This document shows positions 8,480 to 18,254 of a stretch of DNA of 64,000 nucleotides, in pieces (position 1 is the first letter of the stretch; the number at the start of each line of letters is the position of its first letter). Below the pieces are notes generated by a model. That model saw only the letters and a program-made list of their open reading frames with translations, was not told the DNA's origin and did not search any database. Source of the DNA: VXPQ01 sp965116435 (GTDB lineage Bacteria > Bacteroidota > Rhodothermia > Rhodothermales > VXPQ01); assembly GCA_965116435.1 (NCBI GenBank), contig OZ220686.1:2976001-3040000 (forward strand). Direction: 5' to 3'. The position numbers and the translations under genes are program-made.

Positions 8480-10363
8480 TCAGGCGCCCTCGTCGCCCCG
8501 GAGCTGGCGCAGGCGGTCGCGGGCCTTGTCCGCAAAGAGGGAGCCGGGGTATTCGGACAACAGCCGCCGATACGTGGCGGCGGCTTCTTCCCGGGCGTCC
8601 GGATCCAGCGACAAAATGCCCGCCGCCTCGAACAGCGCCCGGTCCGCGAGGAAACTCGCCGGATGCATGAGGGGAATTTCCGCAAACGCCTGAAAGGCTT
8701 CCTCCCGGCGTCCGCCGGCAAGCAGCATCTCCCCGCGCAAGAAGCGGGCTTCGTCGGCCAACGCATGGCTGGGGTACGCGGCCAGCAAGGCGTCCAGCGA
8801 ATCGAGGGCGGCCAGCCGGCGTTGTTGTGTTTGGGCAAGCAGGGCGGCGGCGTACCGCCGGAGCGGCGTGTCGAGCGAATCGGGTCCGCGATTTTCGAGG
8901 AGCAATATTTTCAGCTCGATGGCGTCGTTCGAAACGTTTGTCGAGGTATGCGCATCGATAATATCGACCAGTCCCAGCGCCGCGTCGAATTCTCCGGCGA
9001 ACAGATGAATGCGGGCCAGGTCGAAGCGGGCTTGCTCCGCCAGTTCGCCCGTCCGAAGCCGCTCGATGAGCCGATTGAAACGGAGGCGGGCCTCCTCCAG
9101 TTGCCCCTGTACGATGGCGATATGCGCCAGGTCGAATGCGGCCCGATCCGCTGCGCGCGTATCCGGGAACGCAGCCATGGCCTGCCGGAAAACGGCTTCG
9201 GCGGCGCCGGTATCCAGAAAAACATGCTGGTGCAAGCGCCCGACGCGGTGCAACACATCCGGATACAGTGCATGGTGCGGATATTGTTGCAAGAACGCCT
9301 GGTAGGTTGCAAACGCTTCGTCGTAATGCGGCGCGGGAATCCGCTGCCCGGTTTCGTCGAAGGCGCGTTCGCCGGTTTCCTCGGCCCGCCGCGTATGCAT
9401 GGCGCCGAGGGCGGCGAGCGTTCGCGGCGCCGCCGGCGCGGCGGGATGCTGCGTCAACACTTCCCGCCAGGCTTCTGCCGCTGCTTCCCAGGCCCCGGCG
9501 TCGGCCGCCGCAAGGGCGAATTCGAACAGCCTGTTTCCCTGGCCGTTTTCCAGCCCGTCGATGGCCCGGTATTCGACCAGCGCCCGCGGAAAGTCCTCGG
9601 CCTCCGCGTACAGCCATCCCAGTAATTCCCGCCATACCCGGTAGAACGGATCCGTCTGGACGGCGTCCCGCACGACCGCGATGCTGGGCGCCCGCGCTTC
9701 CGGGTCCTCCATGAAGGCGGCCATGCGCGAACGCACGAAATCAAGATGTCCCTCGTTTTCCCGGAGCAGGGCCAGATATTCTTCCGCTGCCTGGTCGTGG
9801 CGCCCCGAAATGCTGCATAGCCAGGCCAGGTCCACCCGAAAGAGGTCGGGCTTTCCGGTGGCGTTCCGCGCTTGTTCCAGCATGGACACGGCCCGGTCGA
9901 ATTCCCGTACGTTCACGAGGGACCGGTAGACGACGCGCCAGGCGTTCGGGTCGGTGGGCGCCGTGGCCACGGCTTCTTCCCAGGTCGCCTGCGCTTCGCG
10001 CTCGTTGCCCTGCAAATAGCGGATGCGGGCCAAGTCCGAGAGCAGCGTCGCGGAGCGCGTATGCGCCAGCCGCGCTTCGACCAGCGCAGCGGCTTCGTCG
10101 TAGCGCTTTACGTTTTCGTAGCCCTCTTTCAGTTTTGCGTAGAAGGCCTCGTTGTGCGGCGCGTCCGCATACAAGTCTTCCAGCAAGCCAATGGCCTGGT
10201 CGAACTGTCCAGCCCGCAGCAACGCCTCGGCCAGACGAAAACGGGCCAGCTGCGGGTCTTCCTGCGATTGTCCCGCCGTATCGACAACCGGTGCGCAGCA
10301 CAGCGCGGCGAGCACAAGGACGCCGGCCCATGACTGGGGAAGCAAGGAGCACGTTCGTATCAT
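8480..10363 (-). CDS. Periplasmic tetratricopeptide-repeat protein
   Basis: The 627-residue product has an N-terminal signal peptide (residues 1 to about 31) and is then built almost entirely of helical pairs of the TPR type. Examples are LAEALLRAGQFDQAIGLLED near residue 45 and FDLARIHLFAGEFDAALGLV near residue 440. The last 150 residues resemble the YbgF/outer-membrane-lipoprotein TPR layout (EEAAATYRRLLSEYPGSLFADKAR). It probably acts as a scaffold in the periplasm; no partner can be named. It is the first gene of a minus-strand run and is followed after 40 bp by the amidotransferase-like gene. Confidence 0.8.
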   Translation of the reverse strand: MIRTCSLLPQSWAGVLVLAALCCAPVVDTAGQSQEDPQLARFRLAEALLRAGQFDQAIGLLEDLYADAPHNEAFYAKLKEGYENVKRYDEAAALVEARLAHTRSATLLSDLARIRYLQGNEREAQATWEEAVATAPTDPNAWRVVYRSLVNVREFDRAVSMLEQARNATGKPDLFRVDLAWLCSISGRHDQAAEEYLALLRENEGHLDFVRSRMAAFMEDPEARAPSIAVVRDAVQTDPFYRVWRELLGWLYAEAEDFPRALVEYRAIDGLENGQGNRLFEFALAAADAGAWEAAAEAWREVLTQHPAAPAAPRTLAALGAMHTRRAEETGERAFDETGQRIPAPHYDEAFATYQAFLQQYPHHALYPDVLHRVGRLHQHVFLDTGAAEAVFRQAMAAFPDTRAADRAAFDLAHIAIVQGQLEEARLRFNRLIERLRTGELAEQARFDLARIHLFAGEFDAALGLVDIIDAHTSTNVSNDAIELKILLLENRGPDSLDTPLRRYAAALLAQTQQRRLAALDSLDALLAAYPSHALADEARFLRGEMLLAGGRREEAFQAFAEIPLMHPASFLADRALFEAAGILSLDPDAREEAAATYRRLLSEYPGSLFADKARDRLRQLRGDEGA

Positions 10364-10828
10364 ACGGGGCGCAGAGCGTACAACGACCTTCAGGATGCGC
10401 CGATCGGACCGCGTATCCGCAGCGTATCCCTAAGGATGCACTGATCAAATCCACTTCGATCAGCGCTTCACGTACGCACATAGCGTTTGTAATGATTCCA
10501 TCGTTAAAATCAGCAAAAAACACGGCGATTCACAGAATCGTGGACGTGAAGCGCCCTTCGGGAGGCATCGAGGAGCGCGCTGGCTGCGTCATTCCTCATT
10601 ACGTGGGGCCTGCCACGCTGCTTCGTCATTCCTTGCCAGCACACCCCTCGCTGCCTCTGATCTTCGCGGACTTAATCAGAGCATCCCTAAAAAGCGCGCG
10701 GGAAGCTCGAATCGGACTGCCTTTTGATATTGTTTTCGTGCGCGGTATGTTTCATGCGACCGTCGGTATTCGGGGCGTCTTGCGTAATTTTTCGTGAGAT
10801 CCGCCAAACAATTTCCTTGCTGCGCTTC
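10364..10828. other. Divergent intergenic region with repeat element
   Basis: The 465-bp gap separates the TPR gene (minus) from dxr (plus). It holds the 253-bp repeat-bounded element described at 10434-10686. The remainder should contain promoters in both directions, but no convincing -35/-10 pair stands out. No gene was recognised. The dxr frame is open from 10724, but the residues before 10829 do not look like DXR. Confidence 0.6.
10434..10686. repeat. MITE-like element bounded by palindromic repeat units
   Basis: The left end (10434-10469) reads GGATGCACTGATC, then CAAATCCACTTC, then GATCAGCGC. The right end (10655-10686) is the reverse complement of the related unit beginning GGATGCTCTGATTAAGTCC. 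The inner 145 bp (10542-10686) reappear almost unchanged at 45810-45957, starting with GGACGTGAAGCGCCCTTCGG. The left end, including the following GCGCTTCACG, reappears at 45043-45080. No open frame of note lies inside, so it looks like a non-autonomous element. Confidence 0.75.
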
Positions 10829-12040
10829 ATGCCTACGCACCATGCCCAGACTCAGCGCCCGCTTGCCCGGGGGACGGACGCGCAGCGGATCGCTATCCTC
10901 GGATCGACCGGGTCCATCGGTACGCAAACGCTGGACGTTGCGCGCCTTTTCCCGAACCGTTTCGACGTACGCGCGCTGACCGCCGGCTCGAATGCGGACC
11001 TGTTGATTGCGCAGGCCCGGGAGTTTTTGCCCGAATGCGTGGTCATCGGGGACGCCTCCCGCCGCAAACAGGTCCGGGAGGCGGTGGCTCCGCTCGGTAT
11101 CCGCGTGCTGACCGGACAGGAAGGACTGTGCGAGGCGGCGGCGCTGGACGAAGTGGATACGGTGGTGGCGGCGCTTGTAGGCTTCGCCGGGCTCAGGTCC
11201 GTCGTCGCTGCGCTCGGCGCCGGCAAGAAAGTGGCCCTGGCGAACAAGGAAACCCTCGTGGTCGCCGGGCGCCTCGTTACGTCGCTTCTGCAAGACGGAG
11301 CGGGGATGTTGCTGCCGGTCGATAGCGAGCATTCGGCTATTTTCCAGTGCCTTGCGGGCGAACCCGGGCGGAGCGTCGAATCCCTTGTGCTGACGGCGTC
11401 GGGCGGGCCGTTTCGGATGCGCTCCGCGGATACGTTCGGAACCATCACCAAAGCGCAAGCTTTGGCGCACCCGAACTGGTCTATGGGGGCCAAGATTACG
11501 ATCGATTCGGCGACCATGATGAACAAGGGGCTGGAGGTGGTGGAGGCGCACTGGCTGTTCGACATGCCGCCGGAACGCATCTCGGTGCTGGTGCATCCGC
11601 AGTCCATCGTGCATTCTCTGGTGGTTTTCCGGGACGGCTCCGTCAAGGCGCAACTGGGTTTGCCGGATATGCGCCTGCCGATTCAGTATGCGCTGAGTTA
11701 CCCGGAGCGATGGGCTGCGCCGCACGAACGCCTCGATTGGTCGGACGCCATGCAGCTGGACTTCGAACCGCCCGACCGCGCCAAATTCCCGTGCCTCGAC
11801 CTGGCGTACGAGGCGCTGGCCGCCGGCGGGGCGGCGCCGGCGATCCTGAATGCGGCGAACGAACAGGCGGTGGCCCTTTTTCTGGCGGAAAAAATCCGCT
11901 TCACCGACATTCCCGACGCGATCGGAGAGACGCTTGGCCGTATGCCTGCCCATGCGGAACCGTCGCTGGACGACCTTGTGTCCTGCGACGCCGAGGCCCG
12001 CCACATCGTTCTGGAACATGCCCGGACGATCGCCATATAA
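10829..12040 (+). CDS. dxr: 1-deoxy-D-xylulose 5-phosphate reductoisomerase
   Basis: This is the second enzyme of the MEP isoprenoid pathway, making 2-C-methyl-D-erythritol 4-phosphate with NADPH. The 403-residue product has the NADPH motif ILGSTGSIGTQTLDV, the ANKETLVVAG segment, the metal and substrate ligands in PVDSEHSAIFQC, the TASGGPF loop and HPNWSMGAKITIDSATMMNKG. The ATG at 10829 gives a standard length; in-frame ATGs at 10724 and 10754 would add a poorly conserved tail. It heads the plus-strand envelope cluster and is followed by rseP and uppS, a common bacterial arrangement that links isoprenoid precursor supply to the undecaprenyl carrier. Confidence 0.96.
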   Translation: MPTHHAQTQRPLARGTDAQRIAILGSTGSIGTQTLDVARLFPNRFDVRALTAGSNADLLIAQAREFLPECVVIGDASRRKQVREAVAPLGIRVLTGQEGLCEAAALDEVDTVVAALVGFAGLRSVVAALGAGKKVALANKETLVVAGRLVTSLLQDGAGMLLPVDSEHSAIFQCLAGEPGRSVESLVLTASGGPFRMRSADTFGTITKAQALAHPNWSMGAKITIDSATMMNKGLEVVEAHWLFDMPPERISVLVHPQSIVHSLVVFRDGSVKAQLGLPDMRLPIQYALSYPERWAAPHERLDWSDAMQLDFEPPDRAKFPCLDLAYEALAAGGAAPAILNAANEQAVALFLAEKIRFTDIPDAIGETLGRMPAHAEPSLDDLVSCDAEARHIVLEHARTIAI

Positions 12041-12121
12041 TACGGTTCCGTACTACTATTCTGGGCCCCGCACTTTCCCGACATGCCTTTTGCGGGGCGA
12101 TTCACAGCATATCGAGATCTG

Positions 12122-13513
12122 ATGGAGATGATTGTCGAGATTTTCCGGGCGGTTCCCGGGATACTCCTGTCGTATGTGGTTCCGTTTCTTCTCGCCATCA
12201 CCTTGCTCGTGTTCGTGCACGAGATGGGCCATTTCCTGTTCGCCAAGTTGTTCGGGATGCGCGTGGACCGGTTCTCCGTCGGATTTCCTCCCGGAATTCT
12301 GAAAAAAAAGGTGGGAGAGACCGAATATGTGCTTGGGGCCACGCCGATCGGGGGCTATGTGAAAATCGTGGGCATGGTGGACGAGAGTATGGATACGCAG
12401 GGCCTGAATGAGGCGCCGAAGCCCTGGGAGTTTCGCGCCAAGCCGGTGTGGCAGCGCATGATCGTGATTTCGGCAGGCGTGGTGTTCAACGTATTGCTGG
12501 CGTTCGTCATTTTTACGGGGTTGCGGCTTTCGTACGGCGAGTCGACGATTCCTGCGGAAAATATCGAGTCCGTGTTCGTGGCGGATTCGTCCATTGCCTA
12601 TGAAATGGGCTTGCGTACGGGGGATCGCCTGCTGGCGGTAAACGGCAAGCCCCTCGAGCGCTACGAGGATTTCGAAAGCATCGAGTCGTTGGCGGCCGAT
12701 CCGTTCACCGTGACAGCGCTTCGGGGCCGCGATACCCTCGTGGCGCACGGGCCGGAAGACATCTTTACCCAGATCAATCGGCGCCGCTCGCGGCTCGGCG
12801 TGTATATCGCGCCGGCGTTGCTGGGCGCCATCATGCAGGGTTCGCCCGCCGATTCGGTCGGCTTGCGTCCCGGGGACCGGATCGTGGCCATGGACGGCGA
12901 AGACATTCATTTTTGGGCGGACATGACGCAGCGGATACAGGCTGCGGAGGGCCGTCCGGCGACCATCCGCTGGCGCCGTCCCGACTCTCTCGGGACCGGC
13001 TCGTCCGTGTTTGAAGCGCGGGTGGCCCCGGTGTTGCAGGACGAGGGCTACCGCCTCGGCGTGTATGGGCCCAGCGCGGAGATGCTGGCGCAGGAATTCG
13101 GCGCCGTGCAGCGGCGGTTCGGGGTGTTCGAAGCGGTAGGCGCCGGCATGGGCGATACGTGGCTCAATACGCGGGTTATCGTGGTGAGCCTCGGGCGCAT
13201 GTTCACAGGCCGGGAAGATATTCGGGAAAATCTGGGCGGGCCCATCCTGATTGCCCAGGTGATCAGTCAGGCTACGGAAGTCGGCGCCGGGTTTTTCTGG
13301 GAGATTGTGGCGTTGCTGTCCATTACGTTGGCCATCATCAACATTCTGCCAATTCCGGCGCTGGACGGGGGGCATCTCGTCTTTCTGATCTACGAAGGGA
13401 TTGTCCGGCGGGAACCGTCCGTGCGGTTTCGCATGATTACGCAACAGGTGGGCATGGTGGTGCTGCTCGCCTTCATGGTCTTTCTTGTGTTTAACGACAT
13501 TTTGCGTCTGTAG
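12122..13513 (+). CDS. rseP: Site-2 intramembrane metalloprotease RseP
   Basis: This is a membrane zinc protease that cleaves anti-sigma factors and leftover signal peptides within the bilayer. The zinc motif HEMGH sits at about residues 33-37 in the first transmembrane helix. The C-terminal catalytic motif is in LPIPALDGGHLVF, followed by another helix. Two PDZ-like segments lie between them (around AYEMGLRTGDRLLAVNG and SPADSVGLRPGDRIVAMDG). The start at 12122 (MEMIVEIF) puts the helix at the N-terminus; an upstream ATG at 12083 is possible. The ECF sigma and anti-sigma-like pair at 51597-52636 could supply a substrate, but that is inference. Confidence 0.93.
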   Translation: MEMIVEIFRAVPGILLSYVVPFLLAITLLVFVHEMGHFLFAKLFGMRVDRFSVGFPPGILKKKVGETEYVLGATPIGGYVKIVGMVDESMDTQGLNEAPKPWEFRAKPVWQRMIVISAGVVFNVLLAFVIFTGLRLSYGESTIPAENIESVFVADSSIAYEMGLRTGDRLLAVNGKPLERYEDFESIESLAADPFTVTALRGRDTLVAHGPEDIFTQINRRRSRLGVYIAPALLGAIMQGSPADSVGLRPGDRIVAMDGEDIHFWADMTQRIQAAEGRPATIRWRRPDSLGTGSSVFEARVAPVLQDEGYRLGVYGPSAEMLAQEFGAVQRRFGVFEAVGAGMGDTWLNTRVIVVSLGRMFTGREDIRENLGGPILIAQVISQATEVGAGFFWEIVALLSITLAIINILPIPALDGGHLVFLIYEGIVRREPSVRFRMITQQVGMVVLLAFMVFLVFNDILRL

Positions 13514-13525
13514 CGTTTTTCGACG

Positions 13526-14308
13526 GTGAAGGGTACGACAAACAGGGACAGGTCCGCGGACGACGACGCGGCGTTGCAGGATGCACTGAAACGCCGGGGC
13601 GAGATTCCGTCTCATATCGCCATGATTATGGACGGAAACGGACGCTGGGCGCGCGAACGGGGCAAGCCCCGCGTGGCGGGACACCGCGCCGGGGTCGATT
13701 CCGTGCGGGAAATCACCGAGACGTGCGCGCAGTTGGGGGTGAAATATCTCACGCTGTACACGTTTAGCCACGAAAACTGGGACCGGCCCTCCGCGGAGGT
13801 GCGGGCCCTTATGCGGTTGCTTTTGCACAGCATTCGCCACGAAACGAGGACGCTGGACAAGAACAATATTCGCCTGTGCGCCGTAGGGGACTTGTCCAGG
13901 ACGCCCGACGAAGTGCGGCGCAGCTTGCAGGAAGTGATGGATGAGACGCGCGACAACGACCGGATGACCTTGACCATTGCGGTATCGTATAGCGGACGGC
14001 TCGAGATTGTGCGCGCCGCCCGGAAACTGGCGGAGCGCGTGCGCACAGGCGATCTCGAGCCCGACGATATCGACGAAGCGCTTTTTGAATCCGTCCTGAC
14101 AACCTCGTACCTGCCGGACCCGGATTTGCTTATCCGCACCGGCGGCGAGTTTCGGATCTCGAATTTTCTGCTATGGCGCCTGGCGTATGCGGAATTGTAC
14201 ATTACCGATTGCTACTGGCCTGCATTTCGCCAACAGGCGCTGTACGAGGCCATCCGGGATTATCAGGATCGGGAACGGCGGTTCGGACGGATACTAACGA
14301 ACGATTAA
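13526..14308 (+). CDS. uppS: Undecaprenyl (isoprenyl) diphosphate synthase
   Basis: This cis-prenyltransferase makes the C55 lipid carrier for peptidoglycan and O-antigen. Family motifs are IAMIMDGNGRWARERG near residue 32, TLYTFSHENWDRP, and RTGGEFRISNFLLWRLAYAE near the C-terminus, which covers the conserved RxG(G/D)xR(I/L)SNF(L/M)LWQ-like block. The start is taken as the GTG at 13526, 12 bp after the rseP stop; no in-frame ATG precedes the conserved domain. About 30 extra N-terminal residues precede the core. It is tightly packed between rseP and bamA. Confidence 0.95.
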   Translation: MKGTTNRDRSADDDAALQDALKRRGEIPSHIAMIMDGNGRWARERGKPRVAGHRAGVDSVREITETCAQLGVKYLTLYTFSHENWDRPSAEVRALMRLLLHSIRHETRTLDKNNIRLCAVGDLSRTPDEVRRSLQEVMDETRDNDRMTLTIAVSYSGRLEIVRAARKLAERVRTGDLEPDDIDEALFESVLTTSYLPDPDLLIRTGGEFRISNFLLWRLAYAELYITDCYWPAFRQQALYEAIRDYQDRERRFGRILTND

Positions 14309-14317
14309 CTTCGTTAC

Positions 14318-16954
14318 ATGCATTACATGCAAGGAACAACCGCATCGATACAACCCATGCCCGTGTCTCAGGCGCCAGCGGCCGCTCCGGAATTTCCCCG
14401 GACGAGGGCGAGCCGACGCATTCCGTCGGGTATGCCCGCAAGCATTTCCCTGTGTTTTTTCCTGTGTCTTTCCCTGTGTCTGTTTTTCGCCGTCGCGCTT
14501 GCTGCTTCGGCCCAGGCGCAAGGGCTGGCGGGCGGGACCGGCTCCCCTGCCGCGGCGGGCCCGTATTCGTCGCCGCCTGCGGCCTACGAGATTCTCGACG
14601 TCACGGTGGCGGGGTCGGATAGCGAAAGCGCGCGCGCCATTATCGCGCAGGCCAGCGGCCTGACGGCGGGCGACACCGTTACGTTGCCGGGCGACGAAGC
14701 GATTGCGGACGCCGTGCGCTCGGTATATCGACTGGGCCTTTTTTCGGACGTCAAGATCGTGGAGGAGCGGCGCTCGGGGAACGGCGTGTACCTTTCCATT
14801 GCCGTGAAAGAGGAGCCGCGCCTGGCCGAGTATACCTTTTCCGGGATCAAGAAGGGGCAGCAGAAAGATTTGCGCGAAGAAGCGCCGCTTTTGCGGGGTA
14901 CGCCCGTGCGTCCTTCGGATATCGAGCGGACGGACCGGCAGATCAAGGAGTATTTTCGGGAAAAAGGCTATTTGCTCGCCAAGGTGGACGTGCGCCGGGA
15001 GGAAACCGACGACGGCCAGGTCACGCTGGATTTTGCGATCGACCGGGGCAAGAAAGTACGGGTCGAGGAAATCCGGATCGAGGGCAACGAGGCCGTTTCC
15101 GATTTTCGCCTGAAGCGCAAAATGAAGAAGACGAACGAGGACAAGTGGTGGCGTTTCTGGAGCGGGTCGAAATTCAACCGGGGCGAATACGAAACCGACC
15201 TGACCAATATCGTGCGGCACTACAACGACAACGGATATTACGATGCGCGGATTACCCGTGATTCCGTGTTCGTGGTGCAGGGGGACGAGCCGGGCCTCAT
15301 CGTGGAGCTGGCGGTTCGGGAAGGCCCGCGCTATTTCGTCCGCGACGTCGTATGGGAGGGCAATACGGTGTATCCCGACGAGTTTCTGGGCAATGCGCTG
15401 GGCATTGTGCAGGGAGAAGCGTTCGACCGTTCGAAGCTGGAGCAGAACCTGTACCAGAACAGGAACAACAGCGATATTTCCAGCCTGTACATGAACCGCG
15501 GCTACATGCGCTTTAGCATCGAGCCGACGATACGCGCGGTCGAAGGAGATTCGCTCGACATTCATTTCGATATTCTTGAAGGAGACGTATACGAATTCGG
15601 CGACGTCGGCATTTCCGGCAACACGAAGACCAAGGAGCATGTCATCCGGCGGGAATTGTATACGATTCCGGGGCAGACCTTCAGCCGCGACGCCATTCAG
15701 GAGTCGATTCGCCGCCTGAGCCAGCTGAATTATTTTACGCAGGAATCGCTGGGCGGCGGCCCCGGGATAGACATTGACGAGGCCGAAAAAACGGTCGATC
15801 TGAGCTATTCGGTTGTGGAGCAGAGCAGCGATCAGCTGGAACTTTCGGGATCGTGGGGGTCTTTCGGACCCATCCTGATGCTCCGGTTCGGTTTCAATAA
15901 TTTTTCGGCGCAAAACCTGTTCAAGGGATCGGCGTGGGACCCGCTGCCTTCGGGCGACGGGCAGCAGTTGTCCCTCGGCGTGCAGACGACCGGATCGTTT
16001 TATCAGAATTACTCGCTTTCCTATACGGAACCCTGGTTCCGGGGACGTCCCACGCCGGTCGGCGTGTCGCTTTCCTATTCGAGTTACGGCGGCGGGAGCA
16101 GCAGAAGAAGCAGCCGTCTGTACAACTATGGCTTTCAGTCGGACGGGCATTTGCGTACGGCGTCGGCCCGCGTGTTCTACGAACGGCGCCTGCAATGGCC
16201 GGACGACAAATTCAGCATGGGCAGCGCCCTGCGCTATCAGCACTACGATAACCAGAACCTCTTCGGGGCGATTCCGCAGGGCGTGAGCCGCATCGCTACG
16301 TTCCAGCAGAGCCTTTCGAGGAATTCGCTGGATCATCCGATCTTCCCCTCCACCGGGTCGAGTTTTTCGCTGTCCCTTGAGATTGCGCCGCCCGTCCCGG
16401 GGTTCGTGCAGTATCACAAGACGCGCTTCAAGACGGAGTGGCATGTCCCGCTGGCCCCCAAATTGTCCGTTCGGTTTGGCGCCGACTTCGGGTATGTGGG
16501 TTCGCTTACGGGGGATCGCGTGGATTTCGAGCGTTTCCTCGTGGGCGGTTCGCCGTTCGATACGCAGGGGTACTATAATTATTTCGGACGGGACATCGTG
16601 TATATGCGCGGCTATCCCTCTGCTTCGATAGGGCCGCGCCTGAACGACGAGCCGGTGGGCGGCGTCGTACTGAACAAATACATGTCCGAAATAAAATGGC
16701 TGGCGATCCAGACGGAGCAGCTCTCCGCGCAGCCCTATGCGTTCCTCGACGCCGTCAATTCGTGGGACCGGTTCGATCTGTACAATCCCGCAGAACTATT
16801 TCGGTCTGGCGGCGTTGGCCTGCGCATGTACCTTCCGATCTTGCGGATGGTGGAAGTGGCCTACGGGTATAATTTCGACGAATTTTATTCCAATTCCAGT
16901 CAGGACGGCTCGAAAAGATGGAAATTCCAGTTTACGCTTGGGCAGGGTTTCTAA
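14318..16954 (+). CDS. bamA: Outer-membrane protein assembly factor BamA
   Basis: This is the central channel of the BAM complex, which inserts beta-barrels into the outer membrane. A signal peptide ends at the AQAQG region. POTRA-type repeats follow from about residue 88 (YEILDVTVAGSD) to about 420. A C-terminal 16-strand-type surface-antigen barrel ends in the expected phenylalanine (FQFTLGQGF). The start is uncertain: ATG at 14318 gives 878 residues with a long polar leader, while ATG at 14432 (MPASISLCF) gives a cleaner signal peptide. The gene overlaps the next ompH-like gene by 37 bp, so the two are translated from one message. Confidence 0.93.
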   Translation: MHYMQGTTASIQPMPVSQAPAAAPEFPRTRASRRIPSGMPASISLCFFLCLSLCLFFAVALAASAQAQGLAGGTGSPAAAGPYSSPPAAYEILDVTVAGSDSESARAIIAQASGLTAGDTVTLPGDEAIADAVRSVYRLGLFSDVKIVEERRSGNGVYLSIAVKEEPRLAEYTFSGIKKGQQKDLREEAPLLRGTPVRPSDIERTDRQIKEYFREKGYLLAKVDVRREETDDGQVTLDFAIDRGKKVRVEEIRIEGNEAVSDFRLKRKMKKTNEDKWWRFWSGSKFNRGEYETDLTNIVRHYNDNGYYDARITRDSVFVVQGDEPGLIVELAVREGPRYFVRDVVWEGNTVYPDEFLGNALGIVQGEAFDRSKLEQNLYQNRNNSDISSLYMNRGYMRFSIEPTIRAVEGDSLDIHFDILEGDVYEFGDVGISGNTKTKEHVIRRELYTIPGQTFSRDAIQESIRRLSQLNYFTQESLGGGPGIDIDEAEKTVDLSYSVVEQSSDQLELSGSWGSFGPILMLRFGFNNFSAQNLFKGSAWDPLPSGDGQQLSLGVQTTGSFYQNYSLSYTEPWFRGRPTPVGVSLSYSSYGGGSSRRSSRLYNYGFQSDGHLRTASARVFYERRLQWPDDKFSMGSALRYQHYDNQNLFGAIPQGVSRIATFQQSLSRNSLDHPIFPSTGSSFSLSLEIAPPVPGFVQYHKTRFKTEWHVPLAPKLSVRFGADFGYVGSLTGDRVDFERFLVGGSPFDTQGYYNYFGRDIVYMRGYPSASIGPRLNDEPVGGVVLNKYMSEIKWLAIQTEQLSAQPYAFLDAVNSWDRFDLYNPAELFRSGGVGLRMYLPILRMVEVAYGYNFDEFYSNSSQDGSKRWKFQFTLGQGF

Positions 16955-17505
16955 AGGATACCGCCCGGCCCGCCTCGTACGTTGTCGCCGCGCTGCTGCT
17001 CTCCGCCCTGCTCGGGACGGCTCCTGCGCACGCCCAGCAAAAACTGGGCTACGTGGATTCGGAGTACATCCTGCAGAACATGCCGGAGTACGCCACCGTG
17101 CAACAGCAGATCGATCGCATGGCCCAGGAATGGCAAGAGGAGGTGGAAACCAGCCGCACCGAAGTGGAGGAACTGTTTCGGGAATATCAGGCCCGGGAAT
17201 TGTTGTACACGAACGAGGAGCGGGAGCGGAAACGCGACGAAATCATTCGGGCCGAAGAGGATGTGGAACAACTGCGGTCCCAGTACTTCGGCCCGGAAGG
17301 GCGCGTTTTTCAGGAGCAGGAACGCCTGGTCCGTCCCATCCAGGAAAACGTGCTCGAAGCCATCGAAACTGTGGCCGAACGGGAACGGTACGACTATGTG
17401 TTCGACAAGAGCGGAGATTATATCTTCATGTACGTTCAGGAGCAATTCGACCTGAGCGACGATGTGCTTGAGGAACTTGGCGTCGATGTAGATCGTCAAA
17501 ATTGA
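16918..17505 (+). CDS. OmpH/Skp-like periplasmic chaperone (first copy)
   Basis: The 195-residue protein has a signal peptide ending near residue 40 (PAHAQQ), then the OmpH opening LGYVDSEYILQNMPEY, a long charged coiled-coil (about residues 60-150) and a C-terminal beta strand. Skp-type trimers hold unfolded outer-membrane proteins in the periplasm for BamA. The start lies inside the bamA 3' end, a 37-bp overlap. Two OmpH-like genes in tandem after bamA is an arrangement I recall from Bacteroidota. The C-terminal segment DYVFDKSGDYIFMYV matches the family end. Confidence 0.9.
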   Translation: MEIPVYAWAGFLKDTARPASYVVAALLLSALLGTAPAHAQQKLGYVDSEYILQNMPEYATVQQQIDRMAQEWQEEVETSRTEVEELFREYQARELLYTNEERERKRDEIIRAEEDVEQLRSQYFGPEGRVFQEQERLVRPIQENVLEAIETVAERERYDYVFDKSGDYIFMYVQEQFDLSDDVLEELGVDVDRQN

Positions 17506-17588
17506 TTGCCCCGTTGCGGCGGCCCGGATGCCTCGTTGCTATGCAGGCCGGACGCCGCGCATCACACAGAAAACGCCCACGATTCATT

Positions 17589-18185
17589 ATGTCTACGCGC
17601 CTCTCAGCAGGAAGCCTTCTTTTCGCCGTGGTTTTGCTTGCCCTCGCCGCGGGCCGTTCGCACGACGTCCGCGCCCAGTCGCTCTCCGTGGGCTTCACCG
17701 ATCATGAGATCATCCTGATCAATATGCCGCAGTACCAGCAGGTGCAGCAGCAACTCCAGGCGGATTTCGACGCCAGCCAGGAATCCCTGCAGGCCTTGTA
17801 CGCCGATTACCAGGAAAGGCTGGAGCGGTATCAGCGGCAACAGTCCTTGCTTTCCGAGGATCGCCGGCTGGAGCGCGAACAGGAACTGGTGCAGCTGCAG
17901 GAGCAGATTCAGACGGAGGCCCAGAGTCAGGATCAGCAACTGGCGGCGCGCCAGGCCGAGCTGATGCAGCCGCTTCTGGAGCTGATCCAGGACGCCATCA
18001 ACGAAGTGGCCGACGCGAATGGCCTGGATATCGTGTTGCGCACCCGGGTCGGCACGGAGCCGCTGTTGTTGTACGTGAACCCGGATACCGTGCAGGACAT
18101 CACGTTGCATGTGGCGCGGGCGATGGGCCTGGACGTAGACGAGGAAGGAGCTGCCGACGCCGCGGCGGCCTCGGACGCGAATTAG
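17589..18185 (+). CDS. OmpH/Skp-like periplasmic chaperone (second copy)
   Basis: This is a second member of the family, 198 residues from the ATG at 17589 (MSTRLSAG), with a signal peptide ending near VRAQ. The mature N-terminus (LSVGFTDHEIILINMPQYQQ) parallels that of the first copy. The central coiled coil is very rich in Gln and Glu. The end adds an Ala/Asp-rich tail (GAADAAAASDAN). The open frame reaches back to 17502, but those residues do not look like a signal peptide. The divergence between the two copies suggests separate clients or a mixed trimer. Confidence 0.88.
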   Translation: MSTRLSAGSLLFAVVLLALAAGRSHDVRAQSLSVGFTDHEIILINMPQYQQVQQQLQADFDASQESLQALYADYQERLERYQRQQSLLSEDRRLEREQELVQLQEQIQTEAQSQDQQLAARQAELMQPLLELIQDAINEVADANGLDIVLRTRVGTEPLLLYVNPDTVQDITLHVARAMGLDVDEEGAADAAAASDAN

Positions 18186-18254
18186 TCGCCGGGCGCAGCA
18201 TATCGGGATAGCGTGCGCAGCATACCGGCAGGGATCAGGGAAGGAGACGCCGAC